Assembly: GCF_900198625.1 (NCBI RefSeq)
Contig: NZ_FZPK01000037.1
Location: 1 to 53,080, forward strand
Direction of reading: 5' to 3'
Origin: Helicobacter rappini
GTDB taxonomy: Bacteria; Campylobacterota; Campylobacteria; Campylobacterales; Helicobacteraceae
DNA: 53,080 nt
How positions within the stretch are numbered: the first letter of the stretch is position 1; every line of letters starts with the position of its first letter. A program made the translations under genes and the position numbers. The notes under the pieces are model-generated. The model was given only the letters and a program-made list of their open reading frames with translations. It was not told the origin of the DNA and did no database searches. Below, in pieces: positions 8,491 through 18,161 of the stretch.

Positions 8491-8528
8491 TGTATATAAA
8501 GGAACGACTTTATATACAAAGTGTTTTT
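8491..8528 (+). terminator. Hairpin with T run, probable terminator
   Basis: TGTATATAAAG (8491-8501) pairs perfectly with CTTTATATACA (8508-8518) around a six-base loop. A five-T run follows at 8524-8528, after a short spacer. It lies 30 bases after the NYN gene stop and 55 bases before the L,D-transpeptidase gene. The AT-rich stem makes it a modest terminator. Confidence 0.55.
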
Positions 8529-8583
8529 ATGTAAGACAAGGCATGTATTAGGCAGATAGATTTAGCATTTTTAGAGTGAAGCA

Positions 8584-9144
8584 ATGAAACAAAGTCTTAC
8601 CAAAGCTATTATAGTAATTTTGCTACTTTTTTGTATCCTAACCTTACTTTATCAAATAAGCATTGCGACAGAAAGAGGACAAGAATATCCCATAGACTTA
8701 AGCTTAAAAGGTAGGGTAGCAAAGATTGTCGTGCATAAACAAAAAAGAATATTAGAACTCTACGATGATAAAAATAAGCTATTAAAAAGTTATCCGCATA
8801 TCGCATTGGGTAAAAATCCGCAAGGACACAAAGAGTTTGAAGGTGATAGTAAAACGCCTGAGGGCTTGTATTATATTGATTCTAAAAACCCAAAATCACG
8901 CTATTTTCTCAATCTTGGCATTAGTTATCCAAATAAGCTAGATATTGCCAATGCTAAAAAACACAATAAAAATGCGGGTGGCGATATCAAGATTCACGGA
9001 TTACCAAATGGCATGAATATTGCAAAAGAACTTTTTAAACAATATGGCGATTGGACTGATGGCTGCATAGCCCTTGATAATGCAAGCATGAAAGAATTAT
9101 ATGAAGTGATTAGTATCAACACGCCCATTTATATATTGCCTTGA
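8584..9144 (+). CDS. L,D-transpeptidase/carboxypeptidase, YkuD family
   Basis: This periplasmic peptidoglycan enzyme uses an active-site Cys to cut or cross-link peptide stems. Residues 8-28 form an N-terminal hydrophobic helix (IIVILLLFCILTLLYQIS), either a signal anchor or an uncleaved signal. The YkuD domain runs from about 46 to 185, with typical LELYDDKNKLLKSYPHIALG strands, then KIHGLPNG (His138) and DWTDGCIALDN (Cys161). The family pattern is HGxx ... SxGC. Here Thr replaces the Ser, which is tolerated in the YafK-like branch. The length of 186 residues is short, with no LysM or other wall-binding domain. The distinct cell-shape protein Csd6 of Helicobacter is longer. The gene appears to have its own transcription unit after the hairpin at 8491. 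Confidence 0.9.
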   Translation: MKQSLTKAIIVILLLFCILTLLYQISIATERGQEYPIDLSLKGRVAKIVVHKQKRILELYDDKNKLLKSYPHIALGKNPQGHKEFEGDSKTPEGLYYIDSKNPKSRYFLNLGISYPNKLDIANAKKHNKNAGGDIKIHGLPNGMNIAKELFKQYGDWTDGCIALDNASMKELYEVISINTPIYILP

Positions 9145-9288
9145 AGATAAAAACAGCAAAATATACCCGCCTAGTTTTTCTTAACTTTTCAAATTCTTTT
9201 AAAAGTTGTAACAATCCCGCTCTTTGAATTATTTTGTAATTTTTATGATAATATATTAGAATATTAGAAACTTACAAAAGGGATTATA

Positions 9289-11046
9289 ATGAAGTTTTAT
9301 AAGAATCTCTCACTTAAATCAAAATTCCTAAGCCTTGTTATCGGCTTTCTTATAGCATTTGTCATATTTTTGGTGCTGACAATACTAGGAGAAGCAAAGT
9401 CCTCCAAAGCTACACAAGCCCAAATTGTCGCAATGCTACAACAAGAGATTGAAGCAAAAATCAAGCTTAGCACAGATTCTATGGCGAGTGCGCTTGGTGA
9501 GATTGTCAAGGGATTAGATGAAAAGGAGCAAATACAAATCATTTCTAAAGCCATTAGCAAGATGTATTTTGAAGATGATAAATCAAGCTATTATTTTGTG
9601 TATAAAGAAGGGGTTGCTTTAGCATATCCGCATCAAACAGACATTATAGGCAAGTCTTTGTGGGATACAAAGGATATTAATGGCACTTATTTCATACGGG
9701 ATCTTTTTGAGAGTGCAAAAGATGAGAGCAAAAGGGGTAAATTTGTCTATTATGTTTTCCCTAAGCCCCTGCCAGATGGAAAGTTTGTTGATGCACAAAA
9801 AGTATCTTACGCACAGCTTATCCCCAACACCGCAAATATTTGGATTGCAACAGGTGTGTATATCGACACGCTAGACACCTATACACACGCCACTTCACAG
9901 GGGATTTTGAGTAATATCTCTCAAACGATATACAGCAATATCGCCATTTCAATGGTGGCGTTTTTGCTTATCTTTTTCCCATCAATGTGGCTCTTTTACA
10001 GCACACATTTGCGTGGAATCTTAAACTTACAGCACAATGTCTTTGCCTTTTTTGCCTATCTTAATCACGAGAGTAAAACAATGGATTCTATCCCACTAGA
10101 TTCTAAAGATGAGATTGGGCGTATGGCAAAGGCGATTGATGAGAATGTCAAACGCACACAAGAGGGACTAAGACAAGATTCTAACCTTGTGCGTGATGTG
10201 CTAGATGTCGTAGCGGAGGCAAAAGAGGGGCGATTTGGCTCTGTGATAGAAAATACAAGCCTAAATCCGCAAATCAATGAGCTAAAAGATGCGATAAATC
10301 AAATGTCGCACACGCTTTTAAACCTTGTCGGCGAGAATCTCAAGAATACCGCAAGAGTGTTTGATGCGTATAAAAATAACGACTTTACTGACAGGATAGA
10401 AAATCCTAGAGGACTTGAAAATGCCGTAAATAGCTTGGGGGATTCTATGGTGAGTATGCTTTCAGTCTCTAAAAACTATGCCAACGAACTTGAAGTAAAA
10501 TCTAAAGAGTTAGAATCTTCTGTCCTTGAGCTTACAGAGAGTGCTAACACTCAAAGTGCATCACTTGCACAAACTGCCACTCTCACAGAAGAGATTGCCC
10601 AATCTATGCAAAATGTAAGTGATCGCACAAATGAAGTCATCGCACAAAGTGAAGATATCAAAAATGTCATCGGTATCATACGCGATATTGCAGATCAAAC
10701 AAACCTTTTAGCTTTGAATGCCGCTATTGAAGCCGCAAGGGCAGGAGAACACGGCAGGGGCTTTGCGGTTGTTGCTGATGAGGTAAGAAAGCTTGCCGAA
10801 CGCACACAAAGAAGTTTGGGTGAAATTGAAGCAAATACAAATCTTTTGGTACAGAGTATCAACGATATGGCAGAATCTATTAAAGAACAAGCACAAGGTG
10901 TCAATCAAATCAATGATACTATTTCGCAACTTGAAGACATCACGCAGCAAAATGTAAAAATTGCCAATCATTCACGCGATATAAGCACCGCATTAGATAA
11001 TGTCGCAGTAAAAATTTTAGATGATGTGAATAGTAAGAAGTTTTAG
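9289..11046 (+). CDS. Methyl-accepting chemotaxis protein, Cache-type sensor
   Basis: This transmembrane chemoreceptor signals to CheA/CheW at the pole. The first membrane helix is at about residues 13-34. The periplasmic sensor (about 35-205) has Cache features ([18 protein letters not shown] and [15 protein letters not shown]), probably a single Cache_2 domain that binds small carboxylates or amino acids. The second membrane helix is at about 212-232. A HAMP and linker region follows, and then the signalling hairpin with the conserved tip [20 protein letters not shown] and [18 protein letters not shown]. No C-terminal CheR-binding pentapeptide is evident (it ends NSKKF). The promoter region contains a TGATAATAT-like -10 at about 9246. 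The 585-residue length is usual. Ligand identity cannot be read from sequence. Confidence 0.93.
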   Translation: MKFYKNLSLKSKFLSLVIGFLIAFVIFLVLTILGEAKSSKATQAQIVAMLQQEIEAKIKLSTDSMASALGEIVKGLDEKEQIQIISKAISKMYFEDDKSSYYFVYKEGVALAYPHQTDIIGKSLWDTKDINGTYFIRDLFESAKDESKRGKFVYYVFPKPLPDGKFVDAQKVSYAQLIPNTANIWIATGVYIDTLDTYTHATSQGILSNISQTIYSNIAISMVAFLLIFFPSMWLFYSTHLRGILNLQHNVFAFFAYLNHESKTMDSIPLDSKDEIGRMAKAIDENVKRTQEGLRQDSNLVRDVLDVVAEAKEGRFGSVIENTSLNPQINELKDAINQMSHTLLNLVGENLKNTARVFDAYKNNDFTDRIENPRGLENAVNSLGDSMVSMLSVSKNYANELEVKSKELESSVLELTESANTQSASLAQTATLTEEIAQSMQNVSDRTNEVIAQSEDIKNVIGIIRDIADQTNLLALNAAIEAARAGEHGRGFAVVADEVRKLAERTQRSLGEIEANTNLLVQSINDMAESIKEQAQGVNQINDTISQLEDITQQNVKIANHSRDISTALDNVAVKILDDVNSKKF

Positions 11047-11287
11047 TAAGATTCTATGCAGTCTAGACTTGCTTTATAAAGTTTTTTGCGGCATTTATTT
11101 GCATTTTTATAAAATTACCGATTCTGCCATTTAGTGAAAGATCTTGTGACTTTTTGAGTTATTCAATAATTGATGTAAAAATTCAAGGTGTGGATTGCTA
11201 CATCTTCCTTGATTGTCCATATCCATATTATAAACTTTAGCTTCTAAGATAAAGGATTATCAACTAAATCTTTTACATAGTCCTTAA

Positions 11288-13294
11288 TTATTCATTATTT
11301 ATGTTTATCTCACTTCCATTCTCAATGGCGTTTTCTAAAATCTTTGTGCCGTTTTTAAGTGTTTGACGCAAGTCCATGATTTCTCGTATTTTGTTGCGGA
11401 TAGTTTTTTCATTCTCTTTTGTGATTTGTGAAAGTTGTTTTGGGATAGAATCAAAAATTGTGTGTGAGATAGGCAGGGAACAAAAAATTTGCTCAATTTT
11501 TTCAGGTAAAAACTCTAAAATGCAATCTTGTAAAAATACTTTATCAAGTGGGGTTGCATGTATCTTATTATCTTGTTTTACTAAGGCTTTGTCTGCGTGA
11601 AACTTCTGGTCTATACGCAATATTAAGCATTCAAGCAATATGGTTTTTGTAGCTTCTACCCATACACTTATAGTTGTAATGTCTGTGTGCATTTTTAACA
11701 GAGAATCATCTATCATGGCTTTATATTGCTGCGTAAAATCTTGGAAAATTTTTAGCTGGAATTCTTCAAGGTTTATATAGCTATCCGTGCTAATATAGCT
11801 TGGCTTTTTTTGCAGGATAATATGATGAGATTCTTCTACCCATTCTTGTAATACTCGCTCAAAGTTTTGCATAATATCTCGCATACTTTGCTTGATATAG
11901 GAATCAAGTCGCATAAGCTTTTGTAATAAATTTTTATGTTTTCTTGCTAAAAGGCTTTTAGAATCTTTTATTTCTCTTAGTAGTTCATCTTTGTTGAGTT
12001 GAAAGCTCTCATATACAATGCGGCGATTCGTCAATATATCAAGGAATTTTGGTTGATTTGGTCTAGTCTTTATTTTAATTGTTTCTAAGTTATCTAACAC
12101 ACTTTCTACAATGCTGTCTAAATACCTTTTTAAGCCCTTTGCGATGCTAACAAAAATTTCATAATTATAATCACTAATAAGCTTATTTAGCCTAGTGATA
12201 AAGTGCTTACTTGCCTTATCATAGGCTAAATCCAGCTTTTTATAATGCTGAAAAATGATTTTGTAATGCTTATCTATATTTTTATTTTTTTCAAGTGCTA
12301 TTTTAAGGATAGCATTTCCCCTTTTTAGCTTTGCCCTTTGCAAGACTGCTTGTATGTTCTCTAAAATATCTTGCATGATTGTATTTTGTGCTGAATCTTG
12401 CTTTAGCGTGTCTTTTTGGGCGTAAAAAGATTCTATTAGAATCTTTGTTTGGTCGAGTGCAGATAGGATATTTTCTGGTGTTTTTATCTTGCCTGATAGT
12501 TGCTGTTTGGCGAGATTATTAAGAATTTTACATAACGCAAACTTCTCATCAAGCCTGTAAAACTCAAGTAGATTCCATAAATGCAAGTCATGGATAGATT
12601 GCAAATTGTATTGAGAGATGAGTTGTTTTCTATGTGTGGATACTTGCTCTAATATTTCATGCTCTTCTTTCTCTTTTTTATCATAGGCGATTATAGCTAT
12701 ACTTGGCTTTTTCTTGATGATTTTTAATAACTCTTCTTTTTTGAGTTTTTCTGGCTTATTTAATACCCATAGAATGCAATCAGAATCTTTTATTGCATTA
12801 AGCGTTTTTTTACTGCTAAAATCACTCTCTTTTATAATCACGCATTCTTGCAATAAATCTACATTCACAAAGACTTCAAAATACTCAATAGATTCTAAAT
12901 TACTAGAAGAACAATCAAGCGTGTGTAGATTCACATTAACACTATTTTGTTTGTAATATGCCCTTGCAAATGAGACTTGAGAAAAACGAATGATAAATTT
13001 TTTCTGTGCTAAAGAGTTGTTTAAGGGTATAAGAGAATCTTTAAAAAGCACATTTAAAAAGGCAATCATACTAAGATGGCAATCGCCCACAAGCTGCATT
13101 GTCAAAGGGCTTTTATATTGTTCTTTTAGCTGTTTGTAGCACTGCTTTATCTCTTGTGTGGGGTGCAATTTTGGCATATTGATGATTTTTTCTGCTTGTT
13201 TTATTTCTTGCAGTATATCGCCTGTGCCCTCCTTGCTAAGATTCTTATCATATAAATCATCATATTCTTGTATAAATTGCTTTAATAAGCTCAT
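11288..13294 (-). CDS. Dynamin-like protein, second member of pair, degenerate GTPase
   Basis: The 668-residue protein aligns by pattern with bacterial dynamin-like proteins. At 68-84 LVGDCHLSMIAFLNVLF matches the P-loop frame VVGxFxxGKSTFLNALL exactly in length, but Gly-Lys-Ser is replaced by Ser75-Met76-Ile77. The G3 Asp-x-Pro-Gly is also absent (VIIKESDF), and the G4 position reads AYDKKE. It is therefore probably a pseudo-GTPase. Helical stalk-like regions fill 230-640. No signal peptide is seen. Its ATG overlaps the upstream stop by four bases (ATGA at 13291-13294), so the two are co-translated. The size order and coupling resemble the Campylobacter pair Cj0411/Cj0412, which form a membrane-tethering hetero-oligomer. 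Homology is inferred by eye. Confidence 0.68.
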   Translation of the reverse strand: MSLLKQFIQEYDDLYDKNLSKEGTGDILQEIKQAEKIINMPKLHPTQEIKQCYKQLKEQYKSPLTMQLVGDCHLSMIAFLNVLFKDSLIPLNNSLAQKKFIIRFSQVSFARAYYKQNSVNVNLHTLDCSSSNLESIEYFEVFVNVDLLQECVIIKESDFSSKKTLNAIKDSDCILWVLNKPEKLKKEELLKIIKKKPSIAIIAYDKKEKEEHEILEQVSTHRKQLISQYNLQSIHDLHLWNLLEFYRLDEKFALCKILNNLAKQQLSGKIKTPENILSALDQTKILIESFYAQKDTLKQDSAQNTIMQDILENIQAVLQRAKLKRGNAILKIALEKNKNIDKHYKIIFQHYKKLDLAYDKASKHFITRLNKLISDYNYEIFVSIAKGLKRYLDSIVESVLDNLETIKIKTRPNQPKFLDILTNRRIVYESFQLNKDELLREIKDSKSLLARKHKNLLQKLMRLDSYIKQSMRDIMQNFERVLQEWVEESHHIILQKKPSYISTDSYINLEEFQLKIFQDFTQQYKAMIDDSLLKMHTDITTISVWVEATKTILLECLILRIDQKFHADKALVKQDNKIHATPLDKVFLQDCILEFLPEKIEQIFCSLPISHTIFDSIPKQLSQITKENEKTIRNKIREIMDLRQTLKNGTKILENAIENGSEININNE

Positions 13295-15606
13295 TTATTC
13301 CCTCCATATACAAGCATTGAAATGAGTGTATCAAAGTCTTCTTTCTCTTGTTCTTTATATTCTTCAAAATAGTGGATAAAGCAAGATTCTAAGATATGTT
13401 CAAGTCGCTCTAATTGGGTATTAAAAAGATTTATTTTATTATGAAAAAGCGTATTGATATTTTGTTCTAACAATAAGAAATAGTAATCAAAATTTTCTTT
13501 CAAAGGCTTTATGACAGAATCTTCTTGTATATCTGCCTTTTTAATCGTATTGGGCAATAAAATATCAAGGCGATAGGAAAGGTGTTCTACTACAATGGCG
13601 TTGCTATCATCAAAAAAGTCTGCTTTAATGCTGCTTGTATATCGCATGAAAATAAGCTCTAGAATCTTTTTGTGCTCTTTTGTTTGTGCAAACTTTGCAA
13701 TAGAATCTGTATTATTTGGATGCAATAGAGTTGTTATCTCATGTAATTCTTTAATAGCAAAAAAGTATTCCTGCAAGATTCTAGCAAGCTCCCTTAGTCC
13801 TACAATAAGGCTTTGTATCATAGAAGTTTTTAACTTTTGTATGTCGATATTTCCACGCTTTTTTGTTTCATAATTTAGGGCTTGTATGAATTGTGAATAC
13901 AGATTATCACGCAAATTTACAAATGCGTCATAAAAGGAATAGTATTGTGCTGGAAGTCTTTTTAAAACTTCTTTGCATAGGGATTTTATGTGATTTATTT
14001 GTGTTTTTATCTCATCTTTGTTTATAGAATCTATTTGCCTAGATTCTGTAGGGAGTTTGCAAAGCTTTAATATATTTTCTAGCATTTGGATATTAAAATG
14101 TGTTGATGGGGTGTTAAATATATGTGTGAAAAGCATAGATTCTAGCTCTAAAATCCCACTCGTTGCTATGTCAAATCCACTTTCAGAAGCACTTGCCCCA
14201 CATCTCATTGAGTGGGCTACCCCTGCGGTAATGAAGTGAAAATGCAGCTTTGCAAGACTTTTTTGTCTTTCTTTTTGTGCGTGTTTCAACCGCTCTTCTA
14301 GTGCATTTTGTATTTTTTGGCAAAGGCTTTGTTTTTTTCGCAAGGTCATATTTGCCTTGTCAATATGCGTTACAATAAAATGAATGTGAGAGATATTCTG
14401 CTTTTTTACTAAACGCAGTAATATAGCAATGATTTTATCAAAAGATAATACCGCATTTAACTCATTAAGATTAGCTAAATACAGAATCATATCGCTTTTT
14501 GCGGTATAGTCATACACTTGCAAATGGCGAAAAGTCTGGGGTATGAGTGAGGGGGTATTAATAAATCTCATAAACTGCAACAACACATAATCCTGTGGGA
14601 CAATAATGCGATCTACAATAGCGATTTTATTATTCTTAAAATATGAATCATAGATTTTTTCATATTTTATTTTTTCACTCCCATTTTTTAAGCAATCATG
14701 AAAGGTTTCTTGCAAGTTTTTATAATGTTTTGCGGTGTCTATTATGGGCGATTCCTGCAGGGTTTGTAGATCATTTAAGTGCATATAGACTACACTAGCC
14801 AGACCTTTACCATAATGGTATTCAATGGGTGCTTTTGCTTCCAATGGCATGTTAGATTCAGTAGATTTTTTACCATCATAAAGCATGGTTGCTAGAAGTG
14901 TTGATTTTCCTGTTTTTTGTCCGCCTAAAACTACAACTTTTTTAGTAAAATCTTCTTCGCAAAGAAAGACTAGATTCTTAGTCCATGAGAGTTTTTTTAG
15001 AATCTTCTTTACTTTTGCTATGGCATTAAATTGATTAAAAAGTGGCATTTTATCTGGGGATAAATGTATAAAAGAGTTTGCAAATGCTTTATTTGTGCTT
15101 GTCTTTTCTTGTGATTCTGTAATATCGCTCTGGGTTAATACCTCGATACATTTTTGCTCATGGAAGCTTATAATACCATGTTCTCGCAATAGCTTTATAT
15201 GCTTTATGACTTGCTTTATACCTTTAGAATCAATATGATACAAAATGCTTGCTTGTAAATATTTAATGTAGTTTAAATAATGTTTTGTGGGCATAGACAC
15301 AAACTTTTTACAACAAACTTTGCAAAGTGTAAGAAAGCTTGGAATCATCATAAAAGTATTGAGATTATTCTCATTACACGCAAGCAATAAACTAGCAGCT
15401 TCATATATATCACACTCTTTTAATTCTTCAGCATTTTTTAGCATTTGCAAAGGATTTTCTAAAAGTATATAGTGTGGGGAATCTTGCACATAAAGTAGAT
15501 TAAAAAAAGTTTGCATTCTTTTACTTGGGTCTTGTGGCATTAATGCTAGATAGTCATGCAAGATCGCAATATGCTGTGTATTTTTATCCTTCTTTTTTGT
15601 TTTCAT
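13291..15606 (-). CDS. Dynamin-like GTPase, first member of pair
   Basis: This 771-residue cytoplasmic protein has a helical N-terminal region of about 220 residues and then a GTPase domain with an intact P-loop GGQKTGKST at 228-236. Farther on, KSDMILYLANLNELNAVLSF matches the strand-helix region after G3. FIVTHIDKANM supplies a G4-like Thr-x-x-Asp as in dynamin-like proteins. The rest is mainly helical, ending DFDTLISMLVYGGNK, consistent with a neck and trunk. Bacterial dynamin-like proteins bind and tubulate or tether membranes. In Campylobacter the homologous pair acts as a two-headed complex. The downstream partner overlaps it by four bases. A classical Asp-x-Pro-Gly G3 is not obvious here, so GTP hydrolysis should not be assumed. 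Confidence 0.7.
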   Translation of the reverse strand: MKTKKKDKNTQHIAILHDYLALMPQDPSKRMQTFFNLLYVQDSPHYILLENPLQMLKNAEELKECDIYEAASLLLACNENNLNTFMMIPSFLTLCKVCCKKFVSMPTKHYLNYIKYLQASILYHIDSKGIKQVIKHIKLLREHGIISFHEQKCIEVLTQSDITESQEKTSTNKAFANSFIHLSPDKMPLFNQFNAIAKVKKILKKLSWTKNLVFLCEEDFTKKVVVLGGQKTGKSTLLATMLYDGKKSTESNMPLEAKAPIEYHYGKGLASVVYMHLNDLQTLQESPIIDTAKHYKNLQETFHDCLKNGSEKIKYEKIYDSYFKNNKIAIVDRIIVPQDYVLLQFMRFINTPSLIPQTFRHLQVYDYTAKSDMILYLANLNELNAVLSFDKIIAILLRLVKKQNISHIHFIVTHIDKANMTLRKKQSLCQKIQNALEERLKHAQKERQKSLAKLHFHFITAGVAHSMRCGASASESGFDIATSGILELESMLFTHIFNTPSTHFNIQMLENILKLCKLPTESRQIDSINKDEIKTQINHIKSLCKEVLKRLPAQYYSFYDAFVNLRDNLYSQFIQALNYETKKRGNIDIQKLKTSMIQSLIVGLRELARILQEYFFAIKELHEITTLLHPNNTDSIAKFAQTKEHKKILELIFMRYTSSIKADFFDDSNAIVVEHLSYRLDILLPNTIKKADIQEDSVIKPLKENFDYYFLLLEQNINTLFHNKINLFNTQLERLEHILESCFIHYFEEYKEQEKEDFDTLISMLVYGGNK

Positions 15607-15677
15607 AGCCCAACCCCTTGCTATATAACTAAAAAATGCTTACTTCACATAACCACACACAATGAGACTCTATATAC

Positions 15678-16025
15678 CTATTTTTCCACATCTTGCGTAT
15701 ATGTTGCTTGTGTGGTTTGCAAAAGCCCATCTTGCGAAATGCTATCTTGTGGGATTCTATTTTGCAAATATTGCTCTTGTAAATCTTGTGTTTCTAAAGC
15801 TATGCGTAACATTTCATCAGCAATCTTTATACGCATAATACAACAACGCACAATAGCGGCAAGGAAAATAAAAAAAGCAAAAACACATACAGCAAATAAT
15901 ATTGCTGGAAACAAATCAGGTGTAATAAGAAAGGTAAGAGTTGCCCCAAAAAGTGCTACACCAAAGAGAAAACCATAACAAAACTCCATCGCCGCTAAAA
16001 AGCGTCTCATTTCGGTTTTATACAT
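15678..16025 (-). CDS. Small two-helix membrane protein after atpB
   Basis: I do not recognise a named family. The 115-residue protein has two strong membrane helices at about 14-34 (FCYGFLFGVALFGATLTFLI) and 37-62 (FPAILFAVCVFAFFIFLAAI), then a cytoplasmic helical tail rich in Gln, Glu and Asp. It begins 14 bases after the atpB stop on the same strand, so it is presumably expressed with ATP synthase subunit a. Position and size suggest an assembly or accessory role, comparable to AtpI-type proteins, but its sequence does not show the AtpI pattern and that idea is speculative. The gene ends shortly after a polar stretch, and the dynamin pair follows upstream of its 3' side. Confidence 0.7.
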   Translation of the reverse strand: MYKTEMRRFLAAMEFCYGFLFGVALFGATLTFLITPDLFPAILFAVCVFAFFIFLAAIVRCCIMRIKIADEMLRIALETQDLQEQYLQNRIPQDSISQDGLLQTTQATYTQDVEK

Positions 16026-16039
16026 TGTCTTTGTAGCTT

Positions 16040-16720
16040 TTAATGCTCATCATCCAATAAAACAGCACTTGCCAAATATACATAAGTGAGAATCATAAAT
16101 ACAAATGCCTGCAATACAGCCATAAACATAAGGATTCCAAATGGTAAAAGTGGCACGACCCAAGGGACGAGTTGCAACATTACAAGTAAAAACATATCAT
16201 CACCGCGTATATTCCCAAATAAACGGAATGATAGCGAGATAATACGAGAACAATGTGAGATAATCTCAACAGGGAAAAGCAATGGTGAAAGTAGCTTTAT
16301 AGGACCTGCAAAATGTCCAAAATATTTACCAAAACCATTTGCCCTAATGCCCTCAAAGTGGTAGTAAAAAAACACTATTAGCGCTAAAACTAAAGTAAAG
16401 CTAATGCTTGCGGTAGGTGCTTCAAATCCCGGAATCATACCTATAATATTACAATAAAACACTAAAATGCCTATCGTCCCAGCTAAAGGAAAATATTTGC
16501 GTGCCAACTTCTCACCTAAAGAATCCTTACCAATGTAAAGCATACCGCCGATAATCCACTCATAAAAGTTCTGCATACCTGTCGGCACAGCTTGTAGCTT
16601 TCGCACGGCAAACATGCTAATGCCAATAGTTATAGCCGCACATAAAATAGTGTAAAAGATTGTAATAAACGCATGGTCGGTGCTGATTAACCCCGCAAAT
16701 GTAAAGAGTCTTTCTTCCAT
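16040..16720 (-). CDS. atpB: ATP synthase F0 subunit a
   Basis: Subunit a forms the half-channels that carry protons past the c-ring of F1F0 ATP synthase in the inner membrane. The 226-residue protein has five to six hydrophobic helices. Its key helix reads [18 protein letters not shown], containing the essential Arg in the R-L-F-G-N motif, and is followed by a final pair of helices ([20 protein letters not shown]). As in other epsilonproteobacteria, atpB stands apart from the main atp operon (H. pylori HP0828, from memory). A small membrane protein gene follows 14 bases downstream. The length and motifs are normal. Confidence 0.96.
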   Translation of the reverse strand: MEERLFTFAGLISTDHAFITIFYTILCAAITIGISMFAVRKLQAVPTGMQNFYEWIIGGMLYIGKDSLGEKLARKYFPLAGTIGILVFYCNIIGMIPGFEAPTASISFTLVLALIVFFYYHFEGIRANGFGKYFGHFAGPIKLLSPLLFPVEIISHCSRIISLSFRLFGNIRGDDMFLLVMLQLVPWVVPLLPFGILMFMAVLQAFVFMILTYVYLASAVLLDDEH

Positions 16721-17032
16721 GTCTATCCTTTTTTATAAAAACAATAAGCTGGATTCTATCTAAAAAACACTTAAGAATAGCTAAAAACTGCATAACAAGT
16801 GATGGCAAAATATTTCGCGTTAAAGCGATTTACTACAATGCCAAATATTTACCCCCACAACACAATAAGTTCCAAAATTAAAAGTTGAGCTTAACCCACC
16901 GCTACCGAAAGAAACGACTCAAACACAACCGCAACGGAAAATATAAAGGGCTTTTAGGCAGTAGATTCCAAAAAATCGGCAATATGTTCCATTATGTAAC
17001 GCAACTCTTAAGTAACCCTAAACTGAGTTATA
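16721..17032. other. Intergenic region upstream of atpB
   Basis: The 312 bases should hold the atpB promoter on the minus strand, but no clear -10 box stands out. An imperfect direct repeat (AAATATTTGGCA/AAATATTTTGCCA as read on the minus strand) lies at about 16808-16850. On the plus strand a basic TTG-started open frame begins at 16885 and runs antisense into the tail of the next gene (see findings). It is somewhat richer in G and C than ordinary spacers here. Confidence 0.4.
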
Positions 17033-17863
17033 TCAATCCACACTACGCACGACTTCTTGACGCACGATTGAAGCATCTTTAAGGCTTAATACGCCTTGCT
17101 CTATCAAGTCTTTAATTTTTTCATTACTATATTTATTATGATTGTAGGTAACTACACATACCTCATCGCCTTCTTGCAAAAATCTAGTCTCAGCAAACTC
17201 TGTATAGCTTGTCGCACCAATAGCTATAAGTATTTTTGATGGATAATCAGCCCTTTTAATAATCTCGTCAAGATTCTCTAAAACAGCATGGTCCTCTTGC
17301 GTATTGAGTTTTTTTACTATCCAATCAATCAGTTTTTGATAAAAGTAACTATAATTTGTTAGTTTTGCATTATCGCCATATTGATGGGCTTTACCATCAC
17401 AGATTAAAAACGAAGTTAAGGAATAATCATCACAAATCCCACCTTTTTCAAATTTATCAATAGGAAGCCTTAAACCACAACCCTTTGAAGCGGCTGAAAA
17501 ATTCTTTTTTTGACTAATCTTTGTAGCATTGCTATCATTTCGTATTGAAGTATCATCAAATGCCATGAAAAACTTTGGGATAAGCGTCTTTACCTTTCCT
17601 TGCTCATATACCACCTCACATTCAAGCCCTATTTCTGGCTCTGCTTGTGCGCGTAATCCTGTATCTTTTGGTAACAAAATCTTTTTATTATCAATGCAGT
17701 AACGCCCTAAAAATGTATTATCCTTTGGAATGTAGAATGGAAATATGCCCTTTGGTGCGCCCTCTTCATCACTTACAACATGCACGAAATCACTCGCCTC
17801 GCCCGCTTGCTCTAAATGGTTTGCAAAATTACCTGCGATACCAAATCCTAAATACTCTTTCAT
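17033..17863 (-). CDS. FAH-like hypothetical protein (DUF5718-like)
   Basis: This cytoplasmic protein of 276 residues has no signal peptide. The start is set at 17863 (MKEYLGFGIAGNFANHLEQA) because AAGGAG lies seven bases before that ATG. An upstream in-frame start at 17887 lacks such a site. The sequence has acidic residues in strands as in fumarylacetoacetate-hydrolase-type folds (QAEPEIGLECEVVYE, then SKGCGLRLPIDKFEKGG). I recall an epsilonproteobacterial family of unknown function, DUF5718, that begins this way. A FAH-like metal-dependent hydrolase or lyase activity is only a suggestion. It is the sole gene on its transcript as far as can be seen, being 312 bases from atpB downstream and divergent from the membrane protein gene at 18162. 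Confidence 0.7.
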   Translation of the reverse strand: MKEYLGFGIAGNFANHLEQAGEASDFVHVVSDEEGAPKGIFPFYIPKDNTFLGRYCIDNKKILLPKDTGLRAQAEPEIGLECEVVYEQGKVKTLIPKFFMAFDDTSIRNDSNATKISQKKNFSAASKGCGLRLPIDKFEKGGICDDYSLTSFLICDGKAHQYGDNAKLTNYSYFYQKLIDWIVKKLNTQEDHAVLENLDEIIKRADYPSKILIAIGATSYTEFAETRFLQEGDEVCVVTYNHNKYSNEKIKDLIEQGVLSLKDASIVRQEVVRSVD

Positions 17864-18111
17864 TGCCCTGCTCCTTACTCTAAACAAAAATAAATACTAA
17901 ATTGAAGTAAAATGCAATACATAAACACATATAAGGTAATAACACCTATGCCTTATACAAGCACAAAGTATAGTCTGTAATTTATGCAAAATTGTAAAAA
18001 TTCTACATATAAATTTATCTTTTTAAAATAAGTGTATATTGTGGTAACATTTTACATCATATAAAAAGCAGATATAAAAACAAATGTTTTTGGGCTTTAA
18101 TGCTAACAATA

Positions 18112-18120
18112 TGCTATAAT
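18112..18120 (+). promoter_or_regulatory. Extended -10 promoter element
   Basis: TGCTATAAT is an extended -10 box with a perfect TATAAT at 18115-18120. Transcription would begin near 18127, leaving a leader of about 35 bases before the ATG at 18162. Confidence 0.65.
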
Positions 18121-18161
18121 GCGGGATTTTACAAATACACAACACATAAAGGACACAACAA

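Noticed and set aside
11067-11090. Possible terminator after the chemoreceptor gene (ACTT...AAGTTTTTT)
   Set aside because: The stem is only four pairs long. Too weak despite the T run.
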